The position numbers and the translations under genes are program-made. A DNA stretch of 64,000 nucleotides, taken from contig CAWBTU010000006.1 in NCBI GenBank assembly GCA_963791805.1, positions 1,612,001-1,676,000 on the forward strand. The letters are read 5' to 3'. How positions within the stretch are numbered: the stretch's first letter is position 1; each line of letters opens with the position of its first letter. Positions 25,546-34,837 of the stretch are shown here, piece by piece. This stretch comes from JACMJL01 sp963791805. GTDB taxonomy: Bacteria; Bacillota; Clostridia; Clostridiales; Clostridiaceae. The notes under the pieces are model-generated. The model was not told the DNA's origin, searched no databases, and saw nothing but the letters and a program-made list of their open reading frames with translations.

Positions 25546-26619
25546 TTAAACGATTTTTAATTCCTTAGAATAGTTATTAAGTACTTCACAAGAATTTTCA
25601 GTAACAACTACTAAATCTTCAATTCTAACTCCGCATTTACCTTTTAAATAAATTCCTGGTTCAATTGAAAAAATCATTCCCTTTTGGACTATCATATTGT
25701 TTATAGAACTTACATCTGGATATTCATGTACATCAATTCCAATATTATGTCCTGTTCGATGGGTAAAATATTCACCATAATTACTTCTTTCAATCACTTC
25801 TCTAGCTGCGTTGTCAATCTCTGCAAAAGTAACGCCAGGTTTAACCTTTTCAATAGCTTTTAAATTAGCCTCCAAAACAATATTGTAGACTTTTTTATAC
25901 TCTTCATCACATTTTTTATAAAAAATAGTTCTAGTCATATCTGAAGAGTAATAATCTTTCAGGCCACCAATATCAAGAATAATACTATCTCCCTGTCTCA
26001 TACGTGAATTATCTGAAGAGTGATGCGGCTCTGCAGCATTTTCGCCATATGCAATCAATGGATCGAAGGAAAATCCATCTGCACCTTTTTGCTCATAAAT
26101 ATCACTTAAATCTTTACAAAATTTAATCTCAGACCTATCAAAGTCAATACTTCTAATTGCTGTTTCCATAACTAAATCATTAATTTTTGAAGAAGCTTTC
26201 ATTAGCTTTATTTCTTCATCATCTTTAATCATTCGCACTTCATCAATTACTGATGAACCATTTGCTAGAATTAAATTATTGTTTAAATCTAATAGCCTTA
26301 TTAAAAATCCAGATGGCCAAACTTTATCAATACCCAAAGATTTCGTAGGATTAATATGCTTAGAAAGAATTTTTATAGGATCTTCCGTATCATTATATAC
26401 CAGTGTATTTACCCCTGGTATTTTATCTATTGGAAATAATTCATTAATAAATAGAGCTATGCTTCCATTAGATTTTATAAGTAATGCTATCATCCTTTCT
26501 CCTGAATCTATCCATTTCCCTAAAATATAGAATATTGAGGATGTAGATGTAATCAATATCTGATCTAATCCATGATTTTGCATATTGTTTATTATTTTTT
26601 TTATTCTTTGATCATTCAT
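25546..26619 (-). CDS. M24 family metallopeptidase (Xaa-Pro peptidase)
   Basis: 357 aa. An N-terminal creatinase-like domain (1-130) precedes the pita-bread catalytic domain. The metal ligands are visible in order: D in SIILDIGG, D in YYSSDMTRT, H in HRTGHNIGI, E in SIEPGIYL and E in GVRIEDLVV. The family cleaves Xaa-Pro bonds using two Mn or Co ions. The length and lack of a signal peptide fit a cytosolic aminopeptidase P or prolidase. An AGGAGATGCC site precedes the ATG. Confidence 0.9.
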   Translation of the reverse strand: MNDQRIKKIINNMQNHGLDQILITSTSSIFYILGKWIDSGERMIALLIKSNGSIALFINELFPIDKIPGVNTLVYNDTEDPIKILSKHINPTKSLGIDKVWPSGFLIRLLDLNNNLILANGSSVIDEVRMIKDDEEIKLMKASSKINDLVMETAIRSIDFDRSEIKFCKDLSDIYEQKGADGFSFDPLIAYGENAAEPHHSSDNSRMRQGDSIILDIGGLKDYYSSDMTRTIFYKKCDEEYKKVYNIVLEANLKAIEKVKPGVTFAEIDNAAREVIERSNYGEYFTHRTGHNIGIDVHEYPDVSSINNMIVQKGMIFSIEPGIYLKGKCGVRIEDLVVVTENSCEVLNNYSKELKIV

Positions 26620-26750
26620 ATAGGCATCTCCTGTTTCACTTTTTTATTTCAAAGGTTTTAAAATGCATCAACAACAATATTTTTCTGATTGGAATTTCTT
26701 TTTTCATTGTAGGTTATCATAATCTTTCAGTTTTTTCTTCTGCAGGCGGC

Positions 26751-26799
26751 AGGACACTCTTCTCTTTTTAGTAAAGGCTTCGAAGCAGAAGAATGTCCC
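26751..26799. repeat. Intergenic hairpin repeat, copy A
   Basis: AGGACACTCTTC and GAAGAATGTCCC flank an internal TCTTTTTAGT..CTTCGAAG sequence. The same unit occurs twice more at 38.3 and 38.4 kb (copies B and C). Arms pair with one or two mismatches. It lies between the M24 and DUF1294 genes, both minus-strand, with no T run after it. Confidence 0.75.
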
Positions 26800-26818
26800 G
26801 TGCTATCTATAACCAATA

Positions 26819-27112
26819 CTAGAATAATAACAATTTTACTAATAAGCAAAATTGTAGTATTAATATTATTGGGATTCCAATGACAAATTTAGGGTGTTTT
26901 GTTTTGTGGTGAAATAAGTGCATTCCAGTAAAAACTCCCACACTACCACCCAAAATTGAGATAACAAAAATTCTGGCTTCTGGTATTCTCCACTGGTGTT
27001 TTATTGATTTGCGCTTATCTATTTTCATAATAATAAGTCCTATAAGATTTATTATTAGAAAGTATAGCAAAAGAGATTTTACTATTAAACTTTTTGAAAT
27101 ATCTATACTCAT
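26819..27112 (-). CDS. DUF1294 family membrane protein
   Basis: 97 aa with three hydrophobic segments (about 10-30, 48-66 and 77-96). The loop MKIDKRKSIKHQWRIPEA is the DUF1294 signature (KxxAxxxxWRIPE), and GGSVGVFTGMHLFHHKTKH follows it in the expected order. Such proteins are small inner-membrane proteins of unknown function. The gene is separated from the M24 peptidase by copy A of the hairpin repeat. Confidence 0.85.
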   Translation of the reverse strand: MSIDISKSLIVKSLLLYFLIINLIGLIIMKIDKRKSIKHQWRIPEARIFVISILGGSVGVFTGMHLFHHKTKHPKFVIGIPIILILQFCLLVKLLLF

Positions 27113-27229
27113 TAATTAACTCCTTATTTTTTCCTTTATTTCTAAGTATATATTAAAATAAATAACACTTCAACAAATCTATGTTAACTGCTATACTTGT
27201 AGATATAATTAAAATACGGAGGGATGAAA

Positions 27230-28354
27230 TTGATAAAATACAAGAAAATTCCTTACATAGAATTAATACCAATAATAATTATTACATTTATTCTCTATAG
27301 AGTAATAAACAATTTTGAAAATGTAGGTACTATAATAAATAAAGTTTTATCGATCCTCAGCTACTTTATATGGGGGTTTGTAATTGCATATGTACTTAAT
27401 CCACTAATGATGTTTATAGAAGAAAAAACTAAGCTAAAGCGAATATATAGCATTGCTATTATTTATATATTGTTTTTAGGGCTCATTATATTCATAATAA
27501 CATTAATTACTCCTAGTGTTATAAAAAGCTTTGTTGAGTTATTTAATAATATGCCAGACTATACAAACAAAGCATATGATTGGGCTAACACTACAGTAGC
27601 TAATAATCAACTTTTGAAGCAATTAAATGTTACAAAATATGCAAAAGACTACCTCACAACCCTAACTAAAGATTCATCAAACTACTTTACACCTGGAATA
27701 CAATTAGTAATTAATAATTTAATGAGTCTTAGTTCTATACTAATTAAGCTAATGACTGGGATAGTAATTTCTGTTTACCTTTTACTTGATAAGGAATCAA
27801 TAATATTGAATATAAAGAAATTTTTATATTCAGTTTGTAGCGAAAAAATTGCTGACAGAACTGTTGAACTAGGAAGAATAACTAATGAAATTTTCAAGAA
27901 GTACTTTGTCGGTAAATTGTTAGACTCTATTTTATTTGGAGTAGTTACATTCATTGGTTTTATGTTATTAAAAATACCTTATGCTTTACCTTTTAGTATC
28001 TTCATAGGAGTGACAAATATGATACCATACTTCGGCAATCTTATGGGTATGATTCCTGCAGCACTAATTACTTTGTTTTTTAGCCCAATAAAAGCTATTG
28101 AAATTGTTGTTTTTATAGTTACATTTAGCAATATTGATGGATGGTTTATTTCACCAATGATAATTGGTGATAAAGTTGGCGTTAGTCCTGTTCTGATAAT
28201 ACTCGGAGTTGTTGTTGGAGGCGGCTTATTTGGAATTCTAGGAATGTTTCTTGGTGTACCAATGATTGCTCTTGCTAAAACACTAATTGATGATTTTATG
28301 AATAAAAAACTAGCAAACAAAGAAATAAGCCTAGATATTATAGAAAAGAAGTAG
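27230..28354 (+). CDS. AI-2E family transporter
   Basis: About 374 aa. I place the start at TTG (MIKYKKIPY) because GGAGGG ends directly at the ATG two codons earlier and is 7 nt from TTG; using ATG would make it 376 aa. Eight or so membrane segments are present. The C-terminal half holds the PF01594 features, FIGVTNMIPYFGNLMGMIPA and GVVVGGGLFGILGMFLGVPM, which form the gated helices of the family. Homologues export autoinducer-2 or exchange Na+/H+; the role here is not known. Confidence 0.85.
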   Translation: MIKYKKIPYIELIPIIIITFILYRVINNFENVGTIINKVLSILSYFIWGFVIAYVLNPLMMFIEEKTKLKRIYSIAIIYILFLGLIIFIITLITPSVIKSFVELFNNMPDYTNKAYDWANTTVANNQLLKQLNVTKYAKDYLTTLTKDSSNYFTPGIQLVINNLMSLSSILIKLMTGIVISVYLLLDKESIILNIKKFLYSVCSEKIADRTVELGRITNEIFKKYFVGKLLDSILFGVVTFIGFMLLKIPYALPFSIFIGVTNMIPYFGNLMGMIPAALITLFFSPIKAIEIVVFIVTFSNIDGWFISPMIIGDKVGVSPVLIILGVVVGGGLFGILGMFLGVPMIALAKTLIDDFMNKKLANKEISLDIIEKK

Positions 28355-28405
28355 GACTGTAAGGAGGACCTTAAAACCATAATTGTTATTATGTAAACTC
28401 AAATA

Positions 28406-28465
28406 GAATACTACATCTAACTATTATAGATTCTTTATTGAAGAAATAATCTTAGTGTAGTATTC
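28406..28465. repeat. 60-bp imperfect palindrome with perfect 10-bp ends
   Basis: GAATACTACA at the left end and TGTAGTATTC at the right end are exact inverted repeats. The inner parts (AGATTCTTTATT and AGAAATAATCT) also pair with a few mismatches, so the whole element folds as one hairpin. It lies over the end of the Nudix remnant and has no T run, so a terminator is less likely than a small mobile or structured element. Confidence 0.5.
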
Positions 28466-28550
28466 ATGCCCATGTGGCACAAAATCTTGTTGCTTTTCCT
28501 AGATAATTCATATCTTCATCATAAATATCTAAAAATTCAAGTTCACTCAT
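28424..28550 (-). pseudogene. Remnant of a Nudix (IDI-like) hydrolase N-terminus
   Basis: MSELEFLDIYDEDMNYLGKA is a standard opening of clostridial Nudix hydrolases of the isopentenyl-isomerase type. It stops after 28 codons. In a second frame the sequence continues QQDFVPHGHEYYTKIISSIK to a stop at 28424, which looks like the C-terminal end of the same protein. About 130 residues with the Nudix box are missing. Its ATG overlaps the MmcQ/YjbR stop (ATGA), so the original genes were translationally coupled. Confidence 0.6.
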
Positions 28551-28897
28551 AAAATTGACTCCTTCTCGCTCTTTTTTAATCCTTTAAAAACTAACTCATA
28601 GGATAAATCAATCATAAATTTAATTTTACTTTCTTCAATTGTTCCATCAACTCTAACTGTATTCCAATGCTGTTTATTCATATGATAACCAGGTGTTATT
28701 GAAGAATATTCTTGTCTTAGCGCCTGTGCTAAAAGTGGTTCACATTTTAAATTAATACTGAAATCTTTGTTATTTATATTAGTTAGAGCAAACATTTTGG
28801 ATCCGACTTTCAAAACTAAAGTATCTTCATCAAATGGAAATGCTTCAGTTACACCCTTCTTACCTAAACAATAATTTCTAAAATCACTTAATTCCAT
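28547..28897 (-). CDS. MmcQ/YjbR family DNA-binding protein
   Basis: 116 aa, the usual length. The family motifs are present: LGKKGVTEAFPFDEDTLVL near the N-terminus (KPGxxxxxPF-type), KMFAL, CEPLLAQALRQEYSSITPGY and MNKQHWNTVRVDGTI, the conserved KxHW(N/I)xV segment. The fold resembles a CyaY-like double-wing with proposed DNA binding. Its cellular role is not known. Its stop overlaps the start of a Nudix remnant. Confidence 0.88.
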   Translation of the reverse strand: MELSDFRNYCLGKKGVTEAFPFDEDTLVLKVGSKMFALTNINNKDFSINLKCEPLLAQALRQEYSSITPGYHMNKQHWNTVRVDGTIEESKIKFMIDLSYELVFKGLKKSEKESIL

Positions 28898-28929
28898 TTT
28901 AAATCCCCCTTTTAAAACTGTATCTAAAA

Positions 28930-28962
28930 AAGCACTTTAATCTAAAATTGATTAAAGTGCTT
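28930..28962 (-). terminator. Terminator of the DegT operon
   Basis: A perfect 13 bp stem AAGCACTTTAATC / GATTAAAGTGCTT is followed by TTTTTT on the minus strand, 16 bp after the stop of the aminotransferase gene at 28978. Confidence 0.9.
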
Positions 28963-28977
28963 ATAACTTATATGCAA

Positions 28978-30099
28978 CTATTTTTTATAGAAGTTCCTTA
29001 TAGTTTCACAAACAAAATCAACTTCTTCTTCTGTAATTTCTGGATAAATTGGTAGTGCTAAAATCTTATCACATACCTTTTCAGCTATAGGGAAATCACC
29101 TTTTTTGTGTCCTAAATAGCTAAAGCAATTTTGAAGATGCAGAGGAATTGGATAGTAAATACTGAATTGAACTTCATTTTTCTTTAAATACTCTGCAAGT
29201 TCATCTCTGTTATCTGATAATATATTAAATACATAATAAACTGGGCTCTGCTCTCCCTTAATTTTTGGGAATTGAATGCCTTCTATGCCCTTAAGTCTAT
29301 CGAAATACCAATTAGCAATGATTTCTCGCTTCTTTATATTTTCTTTAATATATTTCATTTTTACTTGAAGTATAGCTGCTTGCATAGTGTCCAATCTAGA
29401 ATTATATCCAATATAGTCATAATGATACTTCTTTGAAGCTCCGTGAACTCTGTACATTTTGGCAAGACTAGCTAACTCATCATCATTTGTTACAATCATG
29501 CCACCGTCACCATAGGCACCAATAGTTTTAGTGGGAAAAAATGAAAACACACCAAAATCACCAATAGTTCCTGAATGTGAATACTCTTCGTTTTTACCCT
29601 TCCATCTCATACCAAAAGCCTCAGCAGCATCTTCTAACACTTTCAAATTGTTTTTCTTAGAAATTCTCATAACTTCATCCATATCAGCCATTTGAGAAAA
29701 AAGGTGTATAGGGACTATTCCAACAGTATTGTTGGTAATCTTCTCCTCTATTTTGTTAGTATCTATATTGAAAGTGTCCTCATCGATATCAACAAATACT
29801 GGTTTACCACCCTTTCTTGCAATACAAGAAGTTGAAGCTAGAAAAGTAAATGGTGATGTTATTACTTCTTTTCCATCACTAAAACCTAATATATCTGAAG
29901 CTAAAATAAGTGCATCAGTTCCTGAAGCTACACCAATTGCATGTTTTGCTCCGGTAAATTCTTTTATAGAATTTTCTAATTCAACAACTTCTTTTCCAAG
30001 TGTTGAAATACCATTTTGCATTACATTTATCACTGCAGAATCAAATTCACATTTCTTTTCTTCATATTCTCTCTTAGATGTATAAAAATTAACTTTCAT
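28978..30099 (-). CDS. DegT/DnrJ/EryC1/StrS family aminotransferase
   Basis: 373 aa. PLP-dependent sugar aminotransferase: GVASGTDALILA (residues 56-67), DAAEAFG (157-163, Asp contacting pyridinium N), and FFPTKTIGAYGDGGMIVT with the Schiff-base Lys191. HGASKKYHYDYIGYNSRLD follows, as in the WecE/FdtB group. These enzymes add an amino group to nucleotide-linked keto sugars for polysaccharide or glycoprotein. It lies 17 bp after a second, distinct DegT-type gene; no sugar nucleotide dehydratase or transferase is nearby. Confidence 0.9.
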   Translation of the reverse strand: MKVNFYTSKREYEEKKCEFDSAVINVMQNGISTLGKEVVELENSIKEFTGAKHAIGVASGTDALILASDILGFSDGKEVITSPFTFLASTSCIARKGGKPVFVDIDEDTFNIDTNKIEEKITNNTVGIVPIHLFSQMADMDEVMRISKKNNLKVLEDAAEAFGMRWKGKNEEYSHSGTIGDFGVFSFFPTKTIGAYGDGGMIVTNDDELASLAKMYRVHGASKKYHYDYIGYNSRLDTMQAAILQVKMKYIKENIKKREIIANWYFDRLKGIEGIQFPKIKGEQSPVYYVFNILSDNRDELAEYLKKNEVQFSIYYPIPLHLQNCFSYLGHKKGDFPIAEKVCDKILALPIYPEITEEEVDFVCETIRNFYKK

Positions 30100-30116
30100 T
30101 TATCTTTTGCCTCCAA

Positions 30117-31295
30117 TTACTTTATTTTCTCAACACATTCAATAACTTTACTTACCACATATTCTGCATCCTCTTTTGATAGTTTAGAATACAGTGGCAA
30201 TGTTATTTCGTTTGAATATACTTCATATGCATTAGGATAATTTTTAATATCATATCCTAATCCTTTATATAAAGTAAACATTGGAAGCGGTGTAAAATGA
30301 ACATTTGTTGCAATACCTATTTCAGCAAGCATTTGAATCAATTTATCCCTTTGTTCTTCTTTAAATCCTCTTATTCTTAATGGATAAAGGTGATAGTTAG
30401 TTTCCCTTATTGAATCCTGTTGGAAAGGAACAATTGCCCATTCTTTTCCCTTAAGTTGATTTGTATAAATATTGAATATTTCTTTTCTTTTTCCAAGTAA
30501 TTCTTCAAATCTTTCAAGTTGTACAAGCCCTATGGCAGCTTGAATATCTGTCATATTACACTTAAATCCGTCAGTTAATATATCATATTTCCAAGCTCCA
30601 GGCTTCATCTTTGACAATGCATCTTTTGATTGCCCATGAAGAGATTCAAGTTTAAATTCCTTAAATAAATCTTCTTTATCTTTAAAACTATTATAATTAA
30701 AAGTTATTGCTCCACCTTCAGCTGTTATAAGATTTTTTACTGCATGAAATGAAAAAACATGAAAATCAAATTGTCCTCCAACTTTTTCTCCCTTATATGT
30801 AGCTCCAAAGGAATGAGCAGAATCGGACATTAAAATAATATCTTCTCTTCCCATTTGCTTTAATGTATTTTTAATTTTATCGTAGTCAACAGGGACTCCA
30901 GCAAAATCAACAGTTGATATAAATTTAGTTTTCGAAGTTATAGATTCAGCCAATTTATCTTCATCTATCAAAAAACTGTCCTTTTTAACATCAACAAATT
31001 TAGGCTTGATTCTCCTGTGTAAAAGTGAACTTGAAGTAGCTGTATATGTATACGGTGAAGTTAATACTTCATCATTTTCCTTCAAATCTAAAACTTTGTA
31101 AATAACCTCCATGCAAGAAGTAGCGCTTGCCATTGTTATTGAATTATTTACATTACAATATTCTGAAATTGCTTTCTCAAATTTTCCAACTTGAGGGCCC
31201 GTTGTAATCCATCCAGATTTCATTACCTCCACTACTGCGTCTATTTCCTTACTCGAAATATCTGGTGGAGAAAATGCTATATTTCTATTCGTCAT
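30117..31295 (-). CDS. DegT/DnrJ/EryC1/StrS family aminotransferase
   Basis: 392 aa from MTNRNIAFSPPDISSKE, with AAGAAGGA 6 nt upstream of this ATG (a further ATG at 31313 has no such site). PLP features are MASATSCMEVIYKV, SDSAHSFGATYKGEKVGG and FSFHAVKNLITAEGGAI, with the Schiff-base Lys at about 187. The C-terminus YHLYPLRIRGFKEEQRDKL is typical. It is more like the ArnB/PseC type than its neighbour, so the two probably act on different sugars or successive steps. It heads a two-gene operon ended by the strong hairpin at 28.9 kb. Confidence 0.9.
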   Translation of the reverse strand: MTNRNIAFSPPDISSKEIDAVVEVMKSGWITTGPQVGKFEKAISEYCNVNNSITMASATSCMEVIYKVLDLKENDEVLTSPYTYTATSSSLLHRRIKPKFVDVKKDSFLIDEDKLAESITSKTKFISTVDFAGVPVDYDKIKNTLKQMGREDIILMSDSAHSFGATYKGEKVGGQFDFHVFSFHAVKNLITAEGGAITFNYNSFKDKEDLFKEFKLESLHGQSKDALSKMKPGAWKYDILTDGFKCNMTDIQAAIGLVQLERFEELLGKRKEIFNIYTNQLKGKEWAIVPFQQDSIRETNYHLYPLRIRGFKEEQRDKLIQMLAEIGIATNVHFTPLPMFTLYKGLGYDIKNYPNAYEVYSNEITLPLYSKLSKEDAEYVVSKVIECVEKIK

Positions 31296-31489
31296 TTTGT
31301 ATCCTTCTTTCATATGGTTATTTCCTATTGCTCAGGTAAACACTTCTATGATTTTTTCAAACCAATTACTTGATTACTAACTTCTCAAATAGTAATATGA
31401 TCAAATATAGAAGCTTAGTGTAATATTCCAAGTAATAGTATACTTTTTTTTAATCTAATTTTCAACTATCTATAAGTTAGATTTAATTT

Positions 31490-33475
31490 TTATGCTTGCT
31501 CTTTTATCAATCCTTTTCTATATGCAGCTAGTAATCTTTCTAGGTCTTTTATTTGGCTTTTCAGTTCACAACCAGCATCTGTATCTCCAACTCTTTTTCT
31601 TACATTTTCTTGTTCTAATACTACCAATGAAGATAAAATATCTTTTTCCTCTTCAATAGCTTTTTGCGTTGATTCAAAAGGTTCATGTGAAACAAGCATA
31701 AGTCCATAGGAATTAAAAATTAGAGTATACCCTGCAATGCCTGTCTTGTTTTGATACGCCCTTGAAAAACCACCATCAATAAGCAGTAACTTTCCATTAG
31801 CTTTAATTGGGCTTTCTCCTTTTAATGTTTCTACAGGCACATGTCCATTTACTATATGTGAATGTTTAGGATCAAGTCCAAATTCTTTTAATATATTATT
31901 ACAAATCTGTTCATTATCACTGTGATCATAATAAAAATTCTTAACTTCCTTATGCGTACTCTTATCATTAATAAAGTATCTTTCAAAAGTTGTCATTTTA
32001 TCCTTACCAAATAAAGGTGAATCTGGTCCATTCCATAAATACCAAATAGTATCCATTCCATAAAGTTTTGCTTCATGATTATTTTTATAAAAATATCCTG
32101 ATCTGGCTAAAAGATCATATCTATCTAATAGGGCTTTTCCACTATATTCTTTACCATTTACTTTTTTGAAAGTACCATCTTCATTAAGAGGTATACAACC
32201 ATGGTATAGAAGATTAGAGTTATACTTTAGATACATACTTCCTTTCGCATATAAAAAGCTAACATGTTTTTGAAGCTTCTCACTATTAATAAATGAGAAC
32301 TTTAACTTATCTATAAGATCTCTTTCTTCCTTTGTTAATAAATAAGGGTTTTCAGGATCTATTGTAGGAAATTTAGTATCATTAAGTTTATATGTTTTGC
32401 CTTCTAATTCAATAGTTCCTTTTTCATAATCAATCATTTCTAGAAGTAGCCTATTATCCATCTCAAAGTTTGGTCGTCTTTTGATGATTTCACCTTCAAG
32501 CTTAAATTGAATAACTGAAATAGCTTTATGCATCTGAGAAATAATTTGAATTTCTTTACCTGTATAATCCTGGTCTCCATCAATTTTAGGTTTAAAATTT
32601 GAACACGGATCGTTTTTGTAGAAATCAATTGCAAAAGTAGCAAGTGGAAGTAAATTGATACCATAACCGTTCTCTATAGTATCTAAATTTGCATATCTTG
32701 CTGAAATTCTAATTACATTAGCAATACATGCTTCGCTGCCGCATGCAGCCCCCATCCAAATTACATCATGATTTCCCCATTGAATATCAACACTATGATA
32801 AGTAGCTAGGGTATCTAGAATAATATCTGCACCCGGACCTCTATCAAATATATCGCCGATTATATGTAATCTATCTACTACAAGTCTTTGTATAAGCTTA
32901 GATATAGCTATAATGAATTCATCAGCCCTATCTATTTTAATAATAGTATTAATTATCTCATCATAGTAATCCTGTTTATCAACTCTATTGGGATCTTCAT
33001 GAAGTAACTCTTCAATAATATATGCGAAGTCCTTTGGAAGTGCTTTTCTTACTTTTGATCTAGTATACTTTGATGATACATGTCTACACATTTCAATCAA
33101 TCTATATAATGTAATCTTATACCAATCTTCAATATTAGCTTCTTCTTTAAGAGTTATCTCCAATTTTTTTTCTGGATAATAAATAAGCGTTGCTAAGCTT
33201 TTCTTTTCACTTTCTCTTAAAGTATTTCCAAAAATATCATCAATTTTTCGTTTAATTACGCCAGATGCATTTTTAAGTACATGTATAAACGGCTCATATT
33301 CACCGTGTACATCTGTTAAAAAATGTTCTGTCCCTTTGGGCAGATTTAGAATTGCTTGTAAATTTATTATTTCTGTACATGCTGAATGAATCGTTGGGTA
33401 TTGTTTAGAAAATAAACTTAAATATCTAAGGTCTATATCCATTTGCTCATTACAATTATCGTCTAAAAAAGACAT
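31490..33475 (-). CDS. fbp: Fructose-1,6-bisphosphatase, class III
   Basis: 661 aa, the length of Firmicute class III enzymes, which are unrelated to class I. A calcineurin-type phosphoesterase core is spread through the protein: HFLTDVHGEYEPF (about 57-69), IIGDIFDRGPGAD (about 216-228), WGNHDVIWMGAA (about 234-245) and HIVNGHVPVE in the C-terminal part. These form the two-metal site, with a large inserted lid. The enzyme hydrolyses fructose 1,6-bisphosphate to fructose 6-phosphate in gluconeogenesis. The gene stands alone; its ATG has a GGTGTG site. Confidence 0.93.
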   Translation of the reverse strand: MSFLDDNCNEQMDIDLRYLSLFSKQYPTIHSACTEIINLQAILNLPKGTEHFLTDVHGEYEPFIHVLKNASGVIKRKIDDIFGNTLRESEKKSLATLIYYPEKKLEITLKEEANIEDWYKITLYRLIEMCRHVSSKYTRSKVRKALPKDFAYIIEELLHEDPNRVDKQDYYDEIINTIIKIDRADEFIIAISKLIQRLVVDRLHIIGDIFDRGPGADIILDTLATYHSVDIQWGNHDVIWMGAACGSEACIANVIRISARYANLDTIENGYGINLLPLATFAIDFYKNDPCSNFKPKIDGDQDYTGKEIQIISQMHKAISVIQFKLEGEIIKRRPNFEMDNRLLLEMIDYEKGTIELEGKTYKLNDTKFPTIDPENPYLLTKEERDLIDKLKFSFINSEKLQKHVSFLYAKGSMYLKYNSNLLYHGCIPLNEDGTFKKVNGKEYSGKALLDRYDLLARSGYFYKNNHEAKLYGMDTIWYLWNGPDSPLFGKDKMTTFERYFINDKSTHKEVKNFYYDHSDNEQICNNILKEFGLDPKHSHIVNGHVPVETLKGESPIKANGKLLLIDGGFSRAYQNKTGIAGYTLIFNSYGLMLVSHEPFESTQKAIEEEKDILSSLVVLEQENVRKRVGDTDAGCELKSQIKDLERLLAAYRKGLIKEQA

Positions 33476-33606
33476 TTCACACCACCATACCTTATTTCTT
33501 TTATATTTATATTATATTAAAAAATTCTACTTATATGATATCATCACAGTACTTCTTAGTCTAATAACTCTATTTACATAATAAATATTACTTAACTATA
33601 ATAAAA

Positions 33607-33632
33607 AACTAGAGGTTGCTTATTCTCTAGTT
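33607..33632 (-). terminator. Intrinsic terminator
   Basis: AACTAGAG and CTCTAGTT form an 8 bp stem around a 10-nt loop, followed on the minus strand by TTTTTTATT. It ends the frameshifted gene at 33647-34140. Confidence 0.8.
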
Positions 33633-33646
33633 ATCATTCTATTATA

Positions 33647-34140
33647 TTAGTTTCTTCTTAATGACAGCATTCCTTTTACAATGTCTTGATATTCCTTTGA
33701 TACTGCTGGAAATACTTCTAATATGCTATTAATAACAAAATCAATATTGCTATCATCAATTTTTTTGCATTAATCCCTTCAGTGTTGATCATGTCTTCAC
33801 TATCTAAAGACTTATAAATATTACTTACCACAGGTGCTTCCATGACGTTATCGCTTACTTTGCAATCTTCGGCAAAGTATAGTACTCCCTCAACTACAAT
33901 AAGTTGTCCGTAGGCATATTCCTTTTGAGTTACGCACTTACCAGATTCTGAAGGACAATCATATTTAATATGTTGCACATGTTTCAGCTGAAGGTGATTA
34001 TTCTCTTCTTTTCTTATTAACACACAGCCTATTTCCAATTCCAACAATCTATTTTTCATATGTTCCGTAAAGTCCACCCCGAATTCTATAATAAATTGCT
34101 TCATTGAAATAGTCTTTTTTATATTATACATTTTTTTCAA
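33647..34140 (-). CDS. Hypothetical protein, about 164 aa, broken by one base in a homopolymer
   Basis: The start is TTG behind AAGGAGTTTAAGCAT. The frame as read ends at 33718 with a hydrophobic tail. A run of seven A on the coding strand (33760-33766) holds one base too few: with eight A the sequence becomes INAKKIDDSNIDFVINSILE, then FPAVSKEYQDIVKGML and ends at 33647, just before a terminator. That fits a real C-terminus better. The middle contains YGQLIVVEGVLYFAEDC and two CxxxxG-like cysteines. No family is recognised. This may be a sequencing error. Confidence 0.6.
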
Positions 34141-34325
34141 TATGCTTAAACTCCTTATCGTTCTGATTTTGATATTTTTCTTTTCAATAATCTTTATTTT
34201 AGATTTATTAAAAAATATTTTTCCATAAACTAGAATAGCTTTTTTGCTATAGTTAGTATAGGGTAATTAGTTCATACAAATTATTATATCACACTAGTAA
34301 ATTATTATCAATTTTCAATAAAAAA

Positions 34326-34352
34326 ACTACTCATAGTTTTTACCATGAATAG
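34326..34352 (-). terminator. Terminator of the CheX pair
   Basis: ACTACTCAT and ATGAATAGT form a 9 bp stem with one mismatch around nine loop bases; on the minus strand TTTTTTT follows. It lies 18 bp past the stop at 34370. Confidence 0.8.
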
Positions 34353-34369
34353 TTTTTTATGTAATATAA

Positions 34370-34837
34370 TTAATTTTTAGTGCTTTCTAGTGCAATATTT
34401 ACTTCAAATGACATTCCATTAATAAGCATTTCTACACATAATACTTTATCAGAACTTGAATTTGCAACAAACTCACCATGCATTAGAGTGGGAGTCGAAA
34501 TGTTTATATTTATTCCATCATTAGAAAAACCTATAGCAGCGTTAGCTGTTAACATATTTGTAAGCTCAGAAATAGCACTTTGAGCTAACTCATTGAATTC
34601 TTCTACTGGCATACCCATCATCATAGCAGACGCAATATTCTTAGCATTCTCTATTGACGTTCCATATATTACATTGCCCTTAATATCTCCTATTATGCCT
34701 ACAATAACCATTACGCCTGGACTTTCAATGTATCTTCCTTTGAGATTTAGACCTTTCTTTTTAATATCAGCTAATCCAACTTGTGGCATAACTAACATAA
34801 ATGAATCTAGAAATGGGTTTATATATTTGACATCCAC
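34370..34837 (-). CDS. cheX: Chemotaxis protein CheX
   Basis: 155 aa, a stand-alone CheC/CheX-type domain. Features are GIIGDIKGNVIYGTSIENAK (about 49-68), then ASAMMMGMPVEEFNELAQSA with E-x-x-N-style phosphatase helix in AISELTNMLTANAAIGF, and a C-terminal strand. CheX dephosphorylates CheY-P in chemotaxis. It overlaps the REC-CheX gene upstream by 19 bp, so the two are coupled. No che or flagellar genes are in the window. Confidence 0.85.
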   Translation of the reverse strand: MDVKYINPFLDSFMLVMPQVGLADIKKKGLNLKGRYIESPGVMVIVGIIGDIKGNVIYGTSIENAKNIASAMMMGMPVEEFNELAQSAISELTNMLTANAAIGFSNDGININISTPTLMHGEFVANSSSDKVLCVEMLINGMSFEVNIALESTKN

